64,000 nt of DNA from Mycobacterium branderi (GTDB lineage Bacteria; Actinomycetota; Actinomycetes; Mycobacteriales; Mycobacteriaceae): positions 3,348,001 to 3,412,000 of the forward strand of contig NZ_AP022606.1 of the NCBI RefSeq assembly GCF_010728725.1, written 5' to 3'. Within the stretch, counting starts at the first letter, position 1; each line of letters opens with the position of its first letter. Shown here piece after piece: positions 18,439-26,680 of this stretch. The translations under genes were made by a program, and so were the position numbers. Under the pieces are notes generated by a model, which saw nothing but the letters and a program-made list of their open reading frames with translations, did not search any database and was not told the DNA's origin.

Positions 18439-18678
18439 ATGACCACGAGGAACATTACCCTATCGATGCCGGACGAACTCGTCCGTCGTGCGAAAATCCT
18501 CGCCGCGCAACGCGATACCTCCGTGTCCGGACTGGTGGCGCGGCTGCTGGAACAGCTTGTCGGTGACGTCCGCGACTATGACGACGTCGCGGCGCAAGAG
18601 CACCGCTTGATGCAGGAAGGCATCGGCTTGCGGGTGGGCGACATCGCCTGGTCACGCGACGAGGTCCATGAGCGCTGA
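18439..18678 (+). CDS. VapB-type antitoxin, ribbon-helix-helix
   Basis: 79 residues. The N-terminus TTRNITLSMPDELVRRAKILAAQRDTSVSGLVARLLEQL is a ribbon-helix-helix DNA-binding domain: a beta strand of alternating residues, then two helices separated by a TSVSG turn. The C-terminal 35 residues are acidic and probably wrap around the toxin. The toxin gene begins three bases after its stop codon, so the pair is one operon. Transcription seems leaderless, and a dyad over the promoter suggests autorepression. I cannot assign it to a numbered M. tuberculosis VapB. Confidence 0.88.
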   Translation: MTTRNITLSMPDELVRRAKILAAQRDTSVSGLVARLLEQLVGDVRDYDDVAAQEHRLMQEGIGLRVGDIAWSRDEVHER

Positions 18679-18681
18679 CCT

Positions 18682-19092
18682 ATGGAGTTCGTCGACACGA
18701 ATGTCCTTCTATACGCCTACGACACCGCGGCAGGACAGCGTCATGACGCGGCCGCCGACCTTGTCGCCCGTCTCTGGCGCGAGAGAAACGGTGCAATCAG
18801 CGTGCAGGTGCTGCAGGAGTTCTTCGTCAATGCCACCCAGAAGGTCGCTGCGCCGCTCACACCCGAGGCAGCGATCGACCGGCTTCGCAGCTTGTCCCGG
18901 TGGCGCGTCCATTCGCCGCTGGCGGACGATGTGGTTGCCGCGGCCTCGTTGTCGCAACGGCATCAGCTGTCATTCTGGGATGCGATGATTGTGCGCAGCG
19001 CCACCGAGCTTCGCTGCGGCACCCTTTGGTCGGAGGACCTCAACGACGGCCAGCTCATCGAAGGTGTTCGTGTGCGCAATCCGTTCGAGTGA
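18682..19092 (+). CDS. VapC-type toxin, PIN-domain ribonuclease
   Basis: 136 residues. The PIN-domain acidic residues are present: Asp5 in FVDTNVLLYAYD, the glutamate in VLQEFFVNA, Asp in SFWDAMIV, and a further acidic pair in LWSEDLNDGQ. PIN toxins are Mg-dependent endoribonucleases, in mycobacteria mostly cutting tRNA or 23S rRNA; the target here cannot be read from sequence. Partner of the antitoxin at 18439-18678. The module sits between the DUF3618 gene and a tRNA gene, a common landing zone for mobile toxin-antitoxin pairs. Confidence 0.9.
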   Translation: MEFVDTNVLLYAYDTAAGQRHDAAADLVARLWRERNGAISVQVLQEFFVNATQKVAAPLTPEAAIDRLRSLSRWRVHSPLADDVVAAASLSQRHQLSFWDAMIVRSATELRCGTLWSEDLNDGQLIEGVRVRNPFE

Positions 19093-19135
19093 GCCGCCAT
19101 AGCGCTCAAAGGGTGTGGCTGCGCGTCGGCCTCGG

Positions 19136-19208
<73 letters not shown>

Positions 19209-19297
19209 CTGGATTTTCTAGCCACGCAACCATAACAAGCCCGCCGCCGCGGGGTGAAATCCCCGACGGGGAGAACGGTGGTTGCTCGTGCAGCCAC

Positions 19298-19303
19298 TAG
19301 AAT
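19298..19303 (+). promoter_or_regulatory. Putative -10 box for the L,D-transpeptidase gene
   Basis: TAGAAT is close to the mycobacterial consensus and predicts a start near 19310. The leader would be about 42 nt with a purine-rich AAGGGGGA ribosome site ahead of ATG 19352. Confidence 0.5.
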
Positions 19304-19351
19304 ACTCGCCAGTAGTGCCGGGTCGGTGGGTCACAAGGGGGACAAAGCTAG

Positions 19352-20542
19352 ATGGCAGGTCATCGCGGCTGGTTGGCCGCGCTGATGGTCTCTTTTGTCG
19401 TATTGGGCCTCGGCGCGTGCAGCAGCGGCGGCAACAAGCCCCCGGAAAACGCCATCTTCGACAAGGGCACCCCTTTCGCCGACCTGCTGGTCCCCAAGCT
19501 GACCGCCTCGGTGACCGACGGCGCCGTCGGGGTGGGCGTCGACGCGCCGGTGACGGTCAGCGCCGACAACGGTGTGCTGGCCTCGGTCACGATGGTCAAC
19601 GAGAACGGCCGATCGATCGACGGTCAACTCAGCCCCGACGGTGTGCACTGGAAGACCACCGAACCCCTCGGCTACAACCGCCGCTACACCCTGACCGCCA
19701 AGGCACGCGGTCTCGGCGGTGTGGCCACCCGCCAGATGACCTTCGAAACCCAGTCGCCGGATTACCTCACAATGCCGTACGTCGTGCCCCGCGACGGCGA
19801 GGTCGTCGGCGTCGGCCAGCCGGTGGCGATCCGGTTCGACGAGAACATCGGCAACCGCGAGGCGGCCGAAAAGGCCATCACGGTCACTACCGATCCGCCC
19901 GTCGAGGGCGCGTTCTACTGGCTGAACAACCGCGAAGTGCGTTGGCGGCCAAAGGATTTCTGGAAGCCCGGCACGTCGGTCAACGTGGCGGTCAACACCT
20001 ACGGCGTCGACCTGGGCGACGGGTTGTTCGGCGAAGACAACATGAGCACCCACTTCACCATCGGTGATCAGGTCATCGCGACCGCCGACGACACCACCAA
20101 GACGCTGACGGTGCGGGTCAACGGCGAAGTGGTCAAGACGATGCCGATCTCAATGGGCAAGGACAGCACCCCCACCGCCAACGGGATCTACATCATCGGC
20201 GAGCGGTTCGCCCACATGATCATGGACTCGTCGACCTACGGGGTTCCGGTCAACTCGCCCAACGGGTATCGCACCGAAGTGGATTACGCGACGCAGATGT
20301 CCTACAGCGGCGTGTTCGTGCACTCGGCGCCGTGGTCGGTGGGCGCCCAGGGCCACACCAACACCAGCCACGGCTGCCTCAACGTCAGCCCCAGCAACGC
20401 GCGATGGTTCTACGACCACACCAAGCGCGGCGACATCGTCGAGGTGCTGCACACAGTGGGCCCGACGCTGCCCGGCACCGAAGGGCTCGGCGACTGGAAC
20501 ATCCCGTGGGACCAGTGGCACGCCGGCAACGCCAAGACATGA
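19352..20542 (+). CDS. L,D-transpeptidase lipoprotein (LdtB/LppS-like)
   Basis: 396 residues. A lipoprotein signal ends in LGAC with the lipidated Cys23, so the protein is anchored on the outer face of the membrane. Two immunoglobulin-like domains follow (roughly 45-245), then the YkuD catalytic domain with [21 protein letters not shown], catalytic Cys342 and the HGC motif. It forms 3-3 cross-links in peptidoglycan and is a carbapenem target; the closest named relative by order and layout is LdtMt2 (Rv2518c). Length agrees with that protein. ATG 19352 has a purine-rich ribosome site. The next gene converges, with only three bases between stops. Confidence 0.95.
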   Translation: MAGHRGWLAALMVSFVVLGLGACSSGGNKPPENAIFDKGTPFADLLVPKLTASVTDGAVGVGVDAPVTVSADNGVLASVTMVNENGRSIDGQLSPDGVHWKTTEPLGYNRRYTLTAKARGLGGVATRQMTFETQSPDYLTMPYVVPRDGEVVGVGQPVAIRFDENIGNREAAEKAITVTTDPPVEGAFYWLNNREVRWRPKDFWKPGTSVNVAVNTYGVDLGDGLFGEDNMSTHFTIGDQVIATADDTTKTLTVRVNGEVVKTMPISMGKDSTPTANGIYIIGERFAHMIMDSSTYGVPVNSPNGYRTEVDYATQMSYSGVFVHSAPWSVGAQGHTNTSHGCLNVSPSNARWFYDHTKRGDIVEVLHTVGPTLPGTEGLGDWNIPWDQWHAGNAKT

Positions 20543-20545
20543 CCG

Positions 20546-21625
20546 TCATCGCTTGAACCGTCCGGCGAAGCCGCGCAGCGGAAGGTCTGCGCTGGTGAGC
20601 AGTCCGGGCGGTGCCGCGACGACGGACGCGATCGCGTTGAGCGCCGGCAGCCCGGTGACCGTCATCCCGATCGAGGCGAACGACGCCGGATCAGACAGGT
20701 CCACACCGGGTTTGGGAAAGATCATGTGCTTGTTGTAGATGCACGGATCGCCGTTGATCTGGGTGATGTAGCAGCCCTTGATATCCCAACTCGGGTCGGT
20801 GTGCGGGGTCATCTGCCACTCCAGATGCGTTTCGATGCGCGGAATCCCGTCCACCATGCCCTGGTACTTGATGTAGTTCGCGCCAAGCGACCCCTTCGGC
20901 AGCCGATACCAGCCCAGATCAACGTCTTTGGTGCACGCGCCCAGTTCGTAGTTGAACGTGACCTCGTCGAGGTGTAGGTCGAAGCAGTCGGCCATCATCA
21001 GCACGCTGTCGGCGAAGACGCGGGTGTACTTCTCCAGCATCCCCGGGACTTCCGGGTCGTCGACCGGCCGACCGTATCCGACTTCTTTCCACGTGTCGGC
21101 CGAATGGTGACAGGACACGTCGACCGATTCGATCGTGATGATGTTCTCGATCTCTGCGACGTCGGCCGAGCACACGATCCCGAGGATCTGGTTGAGGCCA
21201 GGGTTCATGCCCGTGCCATAGAAGGTCGCGCCGCCCTTCTCGCACGCCTCCTGCAAAAGCTGCGTCACGGGTTTGCCGGACGGATGGGGATGATTGGTGT
21301 CGCGGTGCCAGCCGGTGATCCAGTCGGCGGTTGTCACAACGTTGATGCCCGCTTCGAGTACGCGGACGTAGAGATCTTCGTCGGGGAAGACCCCGTGAAA
21401 AGTCAGCACGTCGGGTTTGGCGGCGATGATGTCGTCGACCGATCCGGTCGCGATGACGCCGATGGGCGCGAGGCCGGCGATCTCCCCCGCATCGCGACCG
21501 ACCTTTTCCGGTGTGTAGCAGTGCAATCCGACCAACGCGAGATCCGGATGGTTGCCGATGCGCTTGATCATTTCGGTGCCGACATTGCCGGTGGCGACCT
21601 GGAAGACACGGATCGGTTTCTGCAC
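20546..21625 (-). CDS. NAD(P)-dependent dehydrogenase with DapB-like Rossmann domain
   Basis: 359 residues from GTG 21625, which has AGAAAGG upstream and avoids overlapping the Rieske gene; an upstream start at 21685 would overlap it. The N-terminus IRVFQVATGNVGTEMIKRI is a GxxGxxG-like nucleotide-binding motif of the dihydrodipicolinate-reductase N-terminal type. The rest resembles the family containing 2,4-diaminopentanoate dehydrogenase, with GTGMNPG and the long C-terminal region. Such proteins in actinobacteria often accompany degradation genes; the substrate is unknown. It follows the Rieske oxygenase on the same strand, 14 bp apart, likely in one operon, so it may oxidise or reduce the oxygenase product. 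Confidence 0.78.
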   Translation of the reverse strand: MQKPIRVFQVATGNVGTEMIKRIGNHPDLALVGLHCYTPEKVGRDAGEIAGLAPIGVIATGSVDDIIAAKPDVLTFHGVFPDEDLYVRVLEAGINVVTTADWITGWHRDTNHPHPSGKPVTQLLQEACEKGGATFYGTGMNPGLNQILGIVCSADVAEIENIITIESVDVSCHHSADTWKEVGYGRPVDDPEVPGMLEKYTRVFADSVLMMADCFDLHLDEVTFNYELGACTKDVDLGWYRLPKGSLGANYIKYQGMVDGIPRIETHLEWQMTPHTDPSWDIKGCYITQINGDPCIYNKHMIFPKPGVDLSDPASFASIGMTVTGLPALNAIASVVAAPPGLLTSADLPLRGFAGRFKR

Positions 21626-21639
21626 TGCCGTAGGCCTTT

Positions 21640-22635
21640 CTAAACGGAGCTTGTGGTGGCTGGGGGATAGAACTGGGTGGCCCACTTGCGGATTGCGGTG
21701 AAGCCCTCGTTTTCGGCGGCGGCCAGCGCGGGGCGGTCGGAGTACCGCTGGTGCTGCCAGATGTTGACGTCGGCAAGGAACTGGTCGATGACGTCTTGAG
21801 CGAATTGTTGTGCTCTGGCTTCGGCTTTGGGGGAATCGTTGCCGGGAGTGCGGCCGATGTAGACCATGAACCGCACATCGGAGGTGTGCTCGTCGACCGG
21901 GGTGATCGCCGAGATCGTGCGGTTGTCGACCATGCCCCAGCTTTTCGTCACCGCCACGCCCAATCCGCCATTGATCGCCTCGACACCGCTTGTGACGTCG
22001 TCGATCGACTGGCCATCGTCACCTTCGAAGGTGATTGTGAAGTCGACGTAGGACACCGGCTCGTCGAAGTCGTGGCGGGTGAACACCGGGACGATCGGCG
22101 TCTGGTGGACGAACTTGAAATGCGCGAAATCCACGCCGTTTTCAAGCACATATTGCGGATGCAGTTCCAGCTGTGGGCGGTACAGCCGGGCTTGCGGGTA
22201 GTAGTCAGCGGCGCTGGTGTCGTCGTCAAAGCTGGCGAACACGTCGGGAACGTCGAAGTACGGCTGGCGTCCCTCGATGTCATGCCAGATAAAGACGGAT
22301 TCGTTGCGCTCCACCACGGGATACGTGCGGATGCGACGCCCGCGGTTGGGGCGGTCCTGATACGGGATGCAGACATTGCGACCCTCGTGGTTCCACTGCC
22401 AACCATGAAACGGGCATTGGATGACCTCGCCGTCGACCCGCCCGCCGTATCCGAGGTGCGCACCCAGGTGCTCGCAGTAGGCGTCCATGACCGTCAGCAG
22501 GCCCGATTGGGCGCGCCAGGCGACCATTTCGCGCCCGAAATACGTCATCCGGTGGACGTCGCCGATGCCGATCTCGTCAGACCAGGCGACCTGAAACCAC
22601 CCGCTGGGCGTCATCGACAGAGGCGGTTTGGCCAT
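21640..22635 (-). CDS. Rieske non-haem iron oxygenase, KshA-like terminal oxygenase
   Basis: 331 residues. The [2Fe-2S] Rieske site is Cys54-x-His56 ... Cys74-x2-His77 (YCEHLG and CPFHGW). The catalytic domain has the mononuclear iron motif D-x2-H-x4-H in VDFAHFKFVH. The layout and length resemble 3-ketosteroid 9-alpha-hydroxylase oxygenase KshA and related hydroxylases, but a steroid substrate is not shown. It needs electrons from a ferredoxin reductase, and none is encoded nearby. First gene of a two-gene operon with the dehydrogenase at 20546-21625, divergent from a TetR regulator whose operator overlaps its promoter. This cluster has no counterpart that I recall at this site in M. tuberculosis. 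Confidence 0.88.
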   Translation of the reverse strand: MAKPPLSMTPSGWFQVAWSDEIGIGDVHRMTYFGREMVAWRAQSGLLTVMDAYCEHLGAHLGYGGRVDGEVIQCPFHGWQWNHEGRNVCIPYQDRPNRGRRIRTYPVVERNESVFIWHDIEGRQPYFDVPDVFASFDDDTSAADYYPQARLYRPQLELHPQYVLENGVDFAHFKFVHQTPIVPVFTRHDFDEPVSYVDFTITFEGDDGQSIDDVTSGVEAINGGLGVAVTKSWGMVDNRTISAITPVDEHTSDVRFMVYIGRTPGNDSPKAEARAQQFAQDVIDQFLADVNIWQHQRYSDRPALAAAENEGFTAIRKWATQFYPPATTSSV

Positions 22636-22668
22636 GGTCTAGCGGAGTCCCTTCCCATCGACACCAGA

Positions 22669-22688
22669 ATCATAGGGGACTCTATGAT
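22669..22688. promoter_or_regulatory. Palindromic operator containing both divergent -10 boxes
   Basis: ATCATAG-N6-CTATGAT is a perfect 20-bp palindrome. Its right arm contains TATGAT (22683-22688), which predicts + strand transcription exactly at ATG 22695 (leaderless TetR). Its left arm contains TATGAT on the minus strand (22674-22669), predicting a start near 22662 and a 27-nt leader with GGGAAGGG for the Rieske gene. One bound TetR dimer would cover both promoters. Confidence 0.7.
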
Positions 22689-22694
22689 AATTTC

Positions 22695-23330
22695 ATGGTT
22701 CGTTCAACGAAAGCCGACAGCGCTCGCCGGCGGCCCAACCGTCGAGGAACGGCGACCCGTGAGAACCTGCTCGAAGCTGCGCTAAGGGCGTTGGCCTCGG
22801 GAGATCCTGGCACGATCTCCGCCAACTACATTGCGCGAGAGATCGGCGCGACGTGGGGCACCGTGCAGTACCAGTTCGGCGACACCGACGGATTCTGGGC
22901 AGCGGTGCTGCGTTACACGGCCGAGCGACGAGCCGATCTCTTCGCCGATCCGGACACTTCGCGCAGCCTGCGTGGGCGCGTAGCCGACATCATCGACACG
23001 CTTTATGACGGCCTGACCAACCGCGATTCACGAGCAATTGAGCATCTTCGGGCCGCGCTGCCGCGCGATCCTGCCGAGCTTGAGCGGCTCTATCCGCAGA
23101 CGGCATCCGAACTGTATTCGTGGGGGCAAGGGTGGTTGGAAACGTGTCAGAAGGCATTCGCCGACCTGCACATCGATCCTCGTCGCGTTCGCGAAGTGGC
23201 GTTTCTGATTCCCGGCGCGATGCGGGGCATTGCCTCCGAAAGGCAACTTGGCACCTACTTCGACCTTGACGAAGCTCGCCGCGGCCTGACCAACGCGATT
23301 GTGGCCTACCTCGATGACCGCGATCGATGA
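22695..23330 (+). CDS. TetR-family transcriptional regulator of the Rieske cluster
   Basis: 211 residues. The helix-turn-helix lies at about 20-65 (ATRENLLEAALRAL ... ISANYIAREIGATWGTVQYQFGDTDGFWAAVL), with the YQFGDT turn typical of TetR proteins. The C-terminal ligand-binding domain is all helical and has no recognised ligand signature. It is divergent from the Rieske oxygenase gene, with a 59-bp shared region holding a perfect palindrome, so it is the probable local repressor, released by a substrate of the pathway. The basic start (RSTKADSARRRPNRRG) may contact the minor groove. Confidence 0.9.
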   Translation: MVRSTKADSARRRPNRRGTATRENLLEAALRALASGDPGTISANYIAREIGATWGTVQYQFGDTDGFWAAVLRYTAERRADLFADPDTSRSLRGRVADIIDTLYDGLTNRDSRAIEHLRAALPRDPAELERLYPQTASELYSWGQGWLETCQKAFADLHIDPRRVREVAFLIPGAMRGIASERQLGTYFDLDEARRGLTNAIVAYLDDRDR

Positions 23331-23349
23331 AGTGCCGTCCGGCTCTTGG

Positions 23350-23423
23350 GGTGGCTGACGGGACTCGAACCCGCGACACCCAGGATCACAACCTGGTGCT
23401 CTACCAGCTGAACTACAGCCACC
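23350..23423 (-). tRNA. tRNA-His (GTG)
   Basis: Minus strand. Acceptor arms GTGGCTG/CAGCCAC pair fully. The extra 5' G (G-1, complement of 23423) faces discriminator C (complement of 23350), both diagnostic of tRNA-His. Anticodon loop TTGTGAT gives GTG. The T-arm has GGTTCGAG. Confidence 0.97.
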
Positions 23424-23457
23424 ATTGCCGCCAGCCCAGCCGGCGGCGACGTCGATA

Positions 23458-24105
23458 CTAGCCGCTCGGGTGCTCGGCAGCCGAATCGATTCCCTCCGCC
23501 GAGTTCACCGGCGCCCCCAGCTCGGCGGCTACCGCCGCGATCTCGCTGGTAGCCGGTCCCGGCGGCGGCACGAACGCGGTCCGTCGGTAGTACTGCAGTT
23601 CGCGGATCGACTCGTGAATGTCGGCCAGCGCGCGGTGCGCCAGACCCTTGGCCGGCTGCCCGTAGTAGATGCGCGGGTACCAGCGCCGGCACAACTCCTT
23701 GATCGAGCTGACGTCGATCATCCGGTAGTGCAGGTAGGAATCCAGAGCCGGCATGTCGCGGGCGATGAAGCCGCGATCGGTCGCGATCGAATTGCCCGCC
23801 AACGGCGCTGTCTTGGGTTGTTTAACGTGCTCCCGGATGTAGTCGAGCACCATCGTTTCCGCGGTCGCCAGGTCGACGGTGGAGGCGCGCACCTCGTCGA
23901 TCAGCCCCGAACGGGCGTGCATGTCCCTGACCACGTCGATCATCGACGACAAGGCCGCATCGTCGGCGTGGATCACCACATCGATACCGTCGCCGAGGAT
24001 GTTCAACTCGCCATCGGTAACCAGGACGGCGATCTCGATCAGCTTGTCCGTGCGCAGGTTAAGCCCGGTCATCTCGCAGTCGATCCACACCAGGTGGTCA
24101 CGCAC
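23458..24105 (-). CDS. orn: Oligoribonuclease
   Basis: 215 residues from GTG 24105; GTG codons at 24114 and 24123 would add three to six residues, but family members start close to VWIDCEMTG. DEDDh exonuclease motifs are all present: IDCEMTG (Asp and Glu), [10 protein letters not shown] (Asp), and [11 protein letters not shown] (His and Asp). The enzyme degrades 2- to 5-nt RNAs, including pGpG from cyclic di-GMP turnover, to mononucleotides in the cytosol. It lies between tRNA-His and the divergent ATPase gene, as orn does near this locus in M. tuberculosis. Confidence 0.95.
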   Translation of the reverse strand: MRDHLVWIDCEMTGLNLRTDKLIEIAVLVTDGELNILGDGIDVVIHADDAALSSMIDVVRDMHARSGLIDEVRASTVDLATAETMVLDYIREHVKQPKTAPLAGNSIATDRGFIARDMPALDSYLHYRMIDVSSIKELCRRWYPRIYYGQPAKGLAHRALADIHESIRELQYYRRTAFVPPPGPATSEIAAVAAELGAPVNSAEGIDSAAEHPSG

Positions 24106-24210
24106 AGCGTTCACAACCAACACACGTTAGCCGCAGCACCTGCCGACACGCGCAGCTGGCAGTAATGTCGACCAGTGCTGGCATGAATCAGGGGAGAGGA
24201 CACGCGCGTT

Positions 24211-25743
24211 ATGAGCAGCGAATCGACAGCAACCCCCGCAAAGCAGATCGCGGCCGGCTACGCCGTCGACGGCCAGGCGCTGGAGCTGGGCACCGTCGTC
24301 GTCGACGGCACCGCCGATCCCGCCGCCCAAGTCCGCATCCCGCTCGCCACCGTCAACCGGCACGGTTTGGTGGCCGGGGCCACCGGTACCGGCAAGACCA
24401 AAACGCTGCAGCTGCTCGCCGAGCAGCTCTCGGCTGCGGGCGTGCCGGTGCTGATGGCCGACGTCAAGGGCGACCTGTCCGGCCTGTCCAAGCCGGGAGA
24501 GAGCAGCGACAAAATCACCGCGCGCGCCAAGGAAACCGGCGACACGTGGGAGGCGAGCGCCTTTCCCGTGGACTTCTTGTCGTTGGGCACCAAGGGAATC
24601 GGTGTTCCGGTGCGGGCCACCATCGAGAGCTTCGGCCCCATCCTGCTGGCGAAAGTCTTGGGGCTCAACGCAACTCAAGAATCGACACTGGGCCTCATTT
24701 TCCGCTATGCCAAAGATAAGAACTACGAGCTGCTGGACCTGAAAGACCTGCGCGCGGTGATCAGCAAGCTCACCAGCGACGAGGGCAAGCCCGATCTGAA
24801 AGAACTCGGTGGCGTCTCCGCGCAAACGGCTGGCGTCATCCTGCGTGCCCTGGTCAATTTGGAAGGCGAAGGTGCCGACACCTTCTTCGGTGAGCCGGAA
24901 CTAAAACCCAAGGACCTCTTGCGTTTTGACGACAAAGGCCATGGGGTCATCTCCCTGCTGGAGCTGGGCGACCAGGCAGCACGCCCGGTGCTGTTCTCCA
25001 CCTTCCTGATGTGGGTTCTGTCCGATCTATTCAAGTCCCTGCCCGAGATCGGCGACGTCGACAAACCCAAGCTGGTGTTCTTCTTCGACGAGGCCCACCT
25101 GTTGTTCAGCGAAGCGTCAAAGGCGTTTCTGGAGCAGGTCGAGCAGACCGTCAAGCTGATCCGCTCTCGCGGTGTCGGCGTGTTCTTCTGCACCCAGCTG
25201 CCCACCGATATCCCCAACAGCGTGCTGTCGCAGCTGGGCGCGCGCATCCAGCATGCGCTGCGCGCGTTCACGCCCGACGACCAGAAGGCGTTGACGAAAA
25301 CGGTTCGTACGTATCCGAAAACTGATGTCTACGACCTCGCTTCGGCGTTGACTTCGCTCGGCATCGGCGAAGCGGTGGTCACGGTGTTGTCGGAGCGCGG
25401 CGCCCCGACCCCGGTGGCGTGGACCAGGCTGCGCTCACCCCGTTCGCTGATGGCCGCGATAGGCGACGAGGCGATCGGCAAGGCGGCGCAGGTCAGTCCG
25501 CTGTGGACGACGTACCATGACACCGTCGATCGCGAATCCGCCTACGAGAAAATCGAAGCCGAAAAGAAGCAAGCCGCCGAGGCGGGCCCGCCCGCGGAGG
25601 CGCCATCGAAGCCCGCGGCGGTCGAGAAGAAGCCCGGCTGGTTCAGGCGGTTCATCAATAGCAAGGGCTTCCAGACTTTCCTCAACGCGCTTGGCCGGGA
25701 ACTCGTGCGCAGCATGATGGGCACCAGCCGACGGCGCCGCTGA
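24211..25743 (+). CDS. HerA-type ATPase, DUF853 family (Rv2510c-like)
   Basis: 510 residues. The Walker A motif is GATGTGKT (Lys62) and Walker B is VFFFDEAHLLF (Asp293-Glu294), with a further FFCTQLPTDIP sensor-like strand. This is the HerA/FtsK-like DUF853 branch of P-loop ATPases, proposed to be DNA translocases or helicases; the cellular role in mycobacteria is not established. The C-terminal 60 residues are lysine- and alanine-rich, then basic (GTSRRRR), possibly for nucleic-acid binding. A TAATGT box at 24163-24168 and AGGGGAGAGG support the ATG at 24211. A long inverted repeat follows the stop. Confidence 0.85.
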   Translation: MSSESTATPAKQIAAGYAVDGQALELGTVVVDGTADPAAQVRIPLATVNRHGLVAGATGTGKTKTLQLLAEQLSAAGVPVLMADVKGDLSGLSKPGESSDKITARAKETGDTWEASAFPVDFLSLGTKGIGVPVRATIESFGPILLAKVLGLNATQESTLGLIFRYAKDKNYELLDLKDLRAVISKLTSDEGKPDLKELGGVSAQTAGVILRALVNLEGEGADTFFGEPELKPKDLLRFDDKGHGVISLLELGDQAARPVLFSTFLMWVLSDLFKSLPEIGDVDKPKLVFFFDEAHLLFSEASKAFLEQVEQTVKLIRSRGVGVFFCTQLPTDIPNSVLSQLGARIQHALRAFTPDDQKALTKTVRTYPKTDVYDLASALTSLGIGEAVVTVLSERGAPTPVAWTRLRSPRSLMAAIGDEAIGKAAQVSPLWTTYHDTVDRESAYEKIEAEKKQAAEAGPPAEAPSKPAAVEKKPGWFRRFINSKGFQTFLNALGRELVRSMMGTSRRRR

Positions 25744-25752
25744 CTTAGGCTC

Positions 25753-25813
25753 CGCGAAAGTGCAACTAGCGACGCGTTGTTCGAGAGCGAGCGTCGGCAG
25801 TTGCACTTTCGCG
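25753..25813. terminator. Long inverted repeat between convergent genes, probable bidirectional terminator
   Basis: Perfect 15-bp arms CGCGAAAGTGCAACT (25753-25767) and AGTTGCACTTTCGCG (25799-25813) with a 31-bp loop, between the ends of the DUF853 and SDR genes. Its position fits a shared terminator. The CGCGA...TCGCG ends are shared with the repeat at 62343-62404. Confidence 0.55.
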
Positions 25814-25824
25814 ACGAAACAAAC

Positions 25825-26631
25825 CTATCCGCCGCCCAGCTTCTTGTAGAAGCTGCCGACGATCGGCGCGACGATCGCGCGCGGCGCGTACCCACTGGCC
25901 ACCGACATCGCCTTGGATGTCAGGCCTGGAACGACGCGCATCTTGTTGCGCTCCAACGCATCCAGCGACACCTTGGCTGTGTGCTCGGTCGAAATCCACA
26001 GGAAGTCGGGCACCAACCTCTCCACCAGCGAGGCCTCGGACTCATCGGGTAGCTCGGTGCGCACCGGCCCGGGCGCCAGCAGGGTCACATGCACACCGGA
26101 GCCGCGCAGTTCGCCGCGCAGCGATTCGCTGAAAGTGTTCGCGAACGCCTTGGTGGCCGCGTACGTCGCGTTATAAGGAATCGGCGAATTGCCCGCCGCC
26201 GAACCGGAAATCAAGATACCGCCCGCCCGGCGCTCGACCATGCCCGGCAGCACAGCCAGCGTAAGATCATGCACCCCAAGGACATTCAGCTGCACCTGAG
26301 CCTTCTCACCTTCAGGGTCAAGGCCGGCCACTGGGCCGAACGTCGCAGTGCCCGCGTTGGCGCACAGAACCGAGACGGGACGGGCGGCCAGCTCGTCGCA
26401 CAGTTTCGCCCGGTCTGCCGGGTCGGCCAGGTCGGCCGGCCGCACATCCACGGCGACTCCGTACTGGGAGACCAGGCGCGCGGCAAGCTCGTTGAGCAGG
26501 TCCTCGCGTCGCGCCGTGACGATCAGGCTGTGGCCGCGCGCGGCCAATTCGGTGGCCAGCGCTTCGCCGATGTTCTGCGATGCGCCGGTGACAACAGCCC
26601 GCGCATCGGGGCTGGGAGCGGGTACAGGCAT
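25825..26631 (-). CDS. Short-chain dehydrogenase/reductase (Rv2509-like)
   Basis: 268 residues from ATG 26631, matching the start of the M. tuberculosis relative as I recall it; an ATG six codons upstream (26649) is possible. The classical SDR motifs are present: TGASQNIG for NADP(H), NAGTATFG, the catalytic Ser in SGSAAG, and YAATK with Tyr and Lys. Rv2509 in M. tuberculosis and its M. smegmatis relative are reported as a reductase needed late in mycolic acid synthesis, converting the 3-oxo mycolate to the beta-hydroxy form. If that assignment holds here, it acts at the membrane-cytosol face. The MFS transporter gene is divergent, 49 bp away. Confidence 0.9.
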   Translation of the reverse strand: MPVPAPSPDARAVVTGASQNIGEALATELAARGHSLIVTARREDLLNELAARLVSQYGVAVDVRPADLADPADRAKLCDELAARPVSVLCANAGTATFGPVAGLDPEGEKAQVQLNVLGVHDLTLAVLPGMVERRAGGILISGSAAGNSPIPYNATYAATKAFANTFSESLRGELRGSGVHVTLLAPGPVRTELPDESEASLVERLVPDFLWISTEHTAKVSLDALERNKMRVVPGLTSKAMSVASGYAPRAIVAPIVGSFYKKLGGG

Positions 26632-26680
26632 GCGGCCCATCGTAAGCATGCGGGTCGCTACCAGCGGTTACCCTCCCAGC

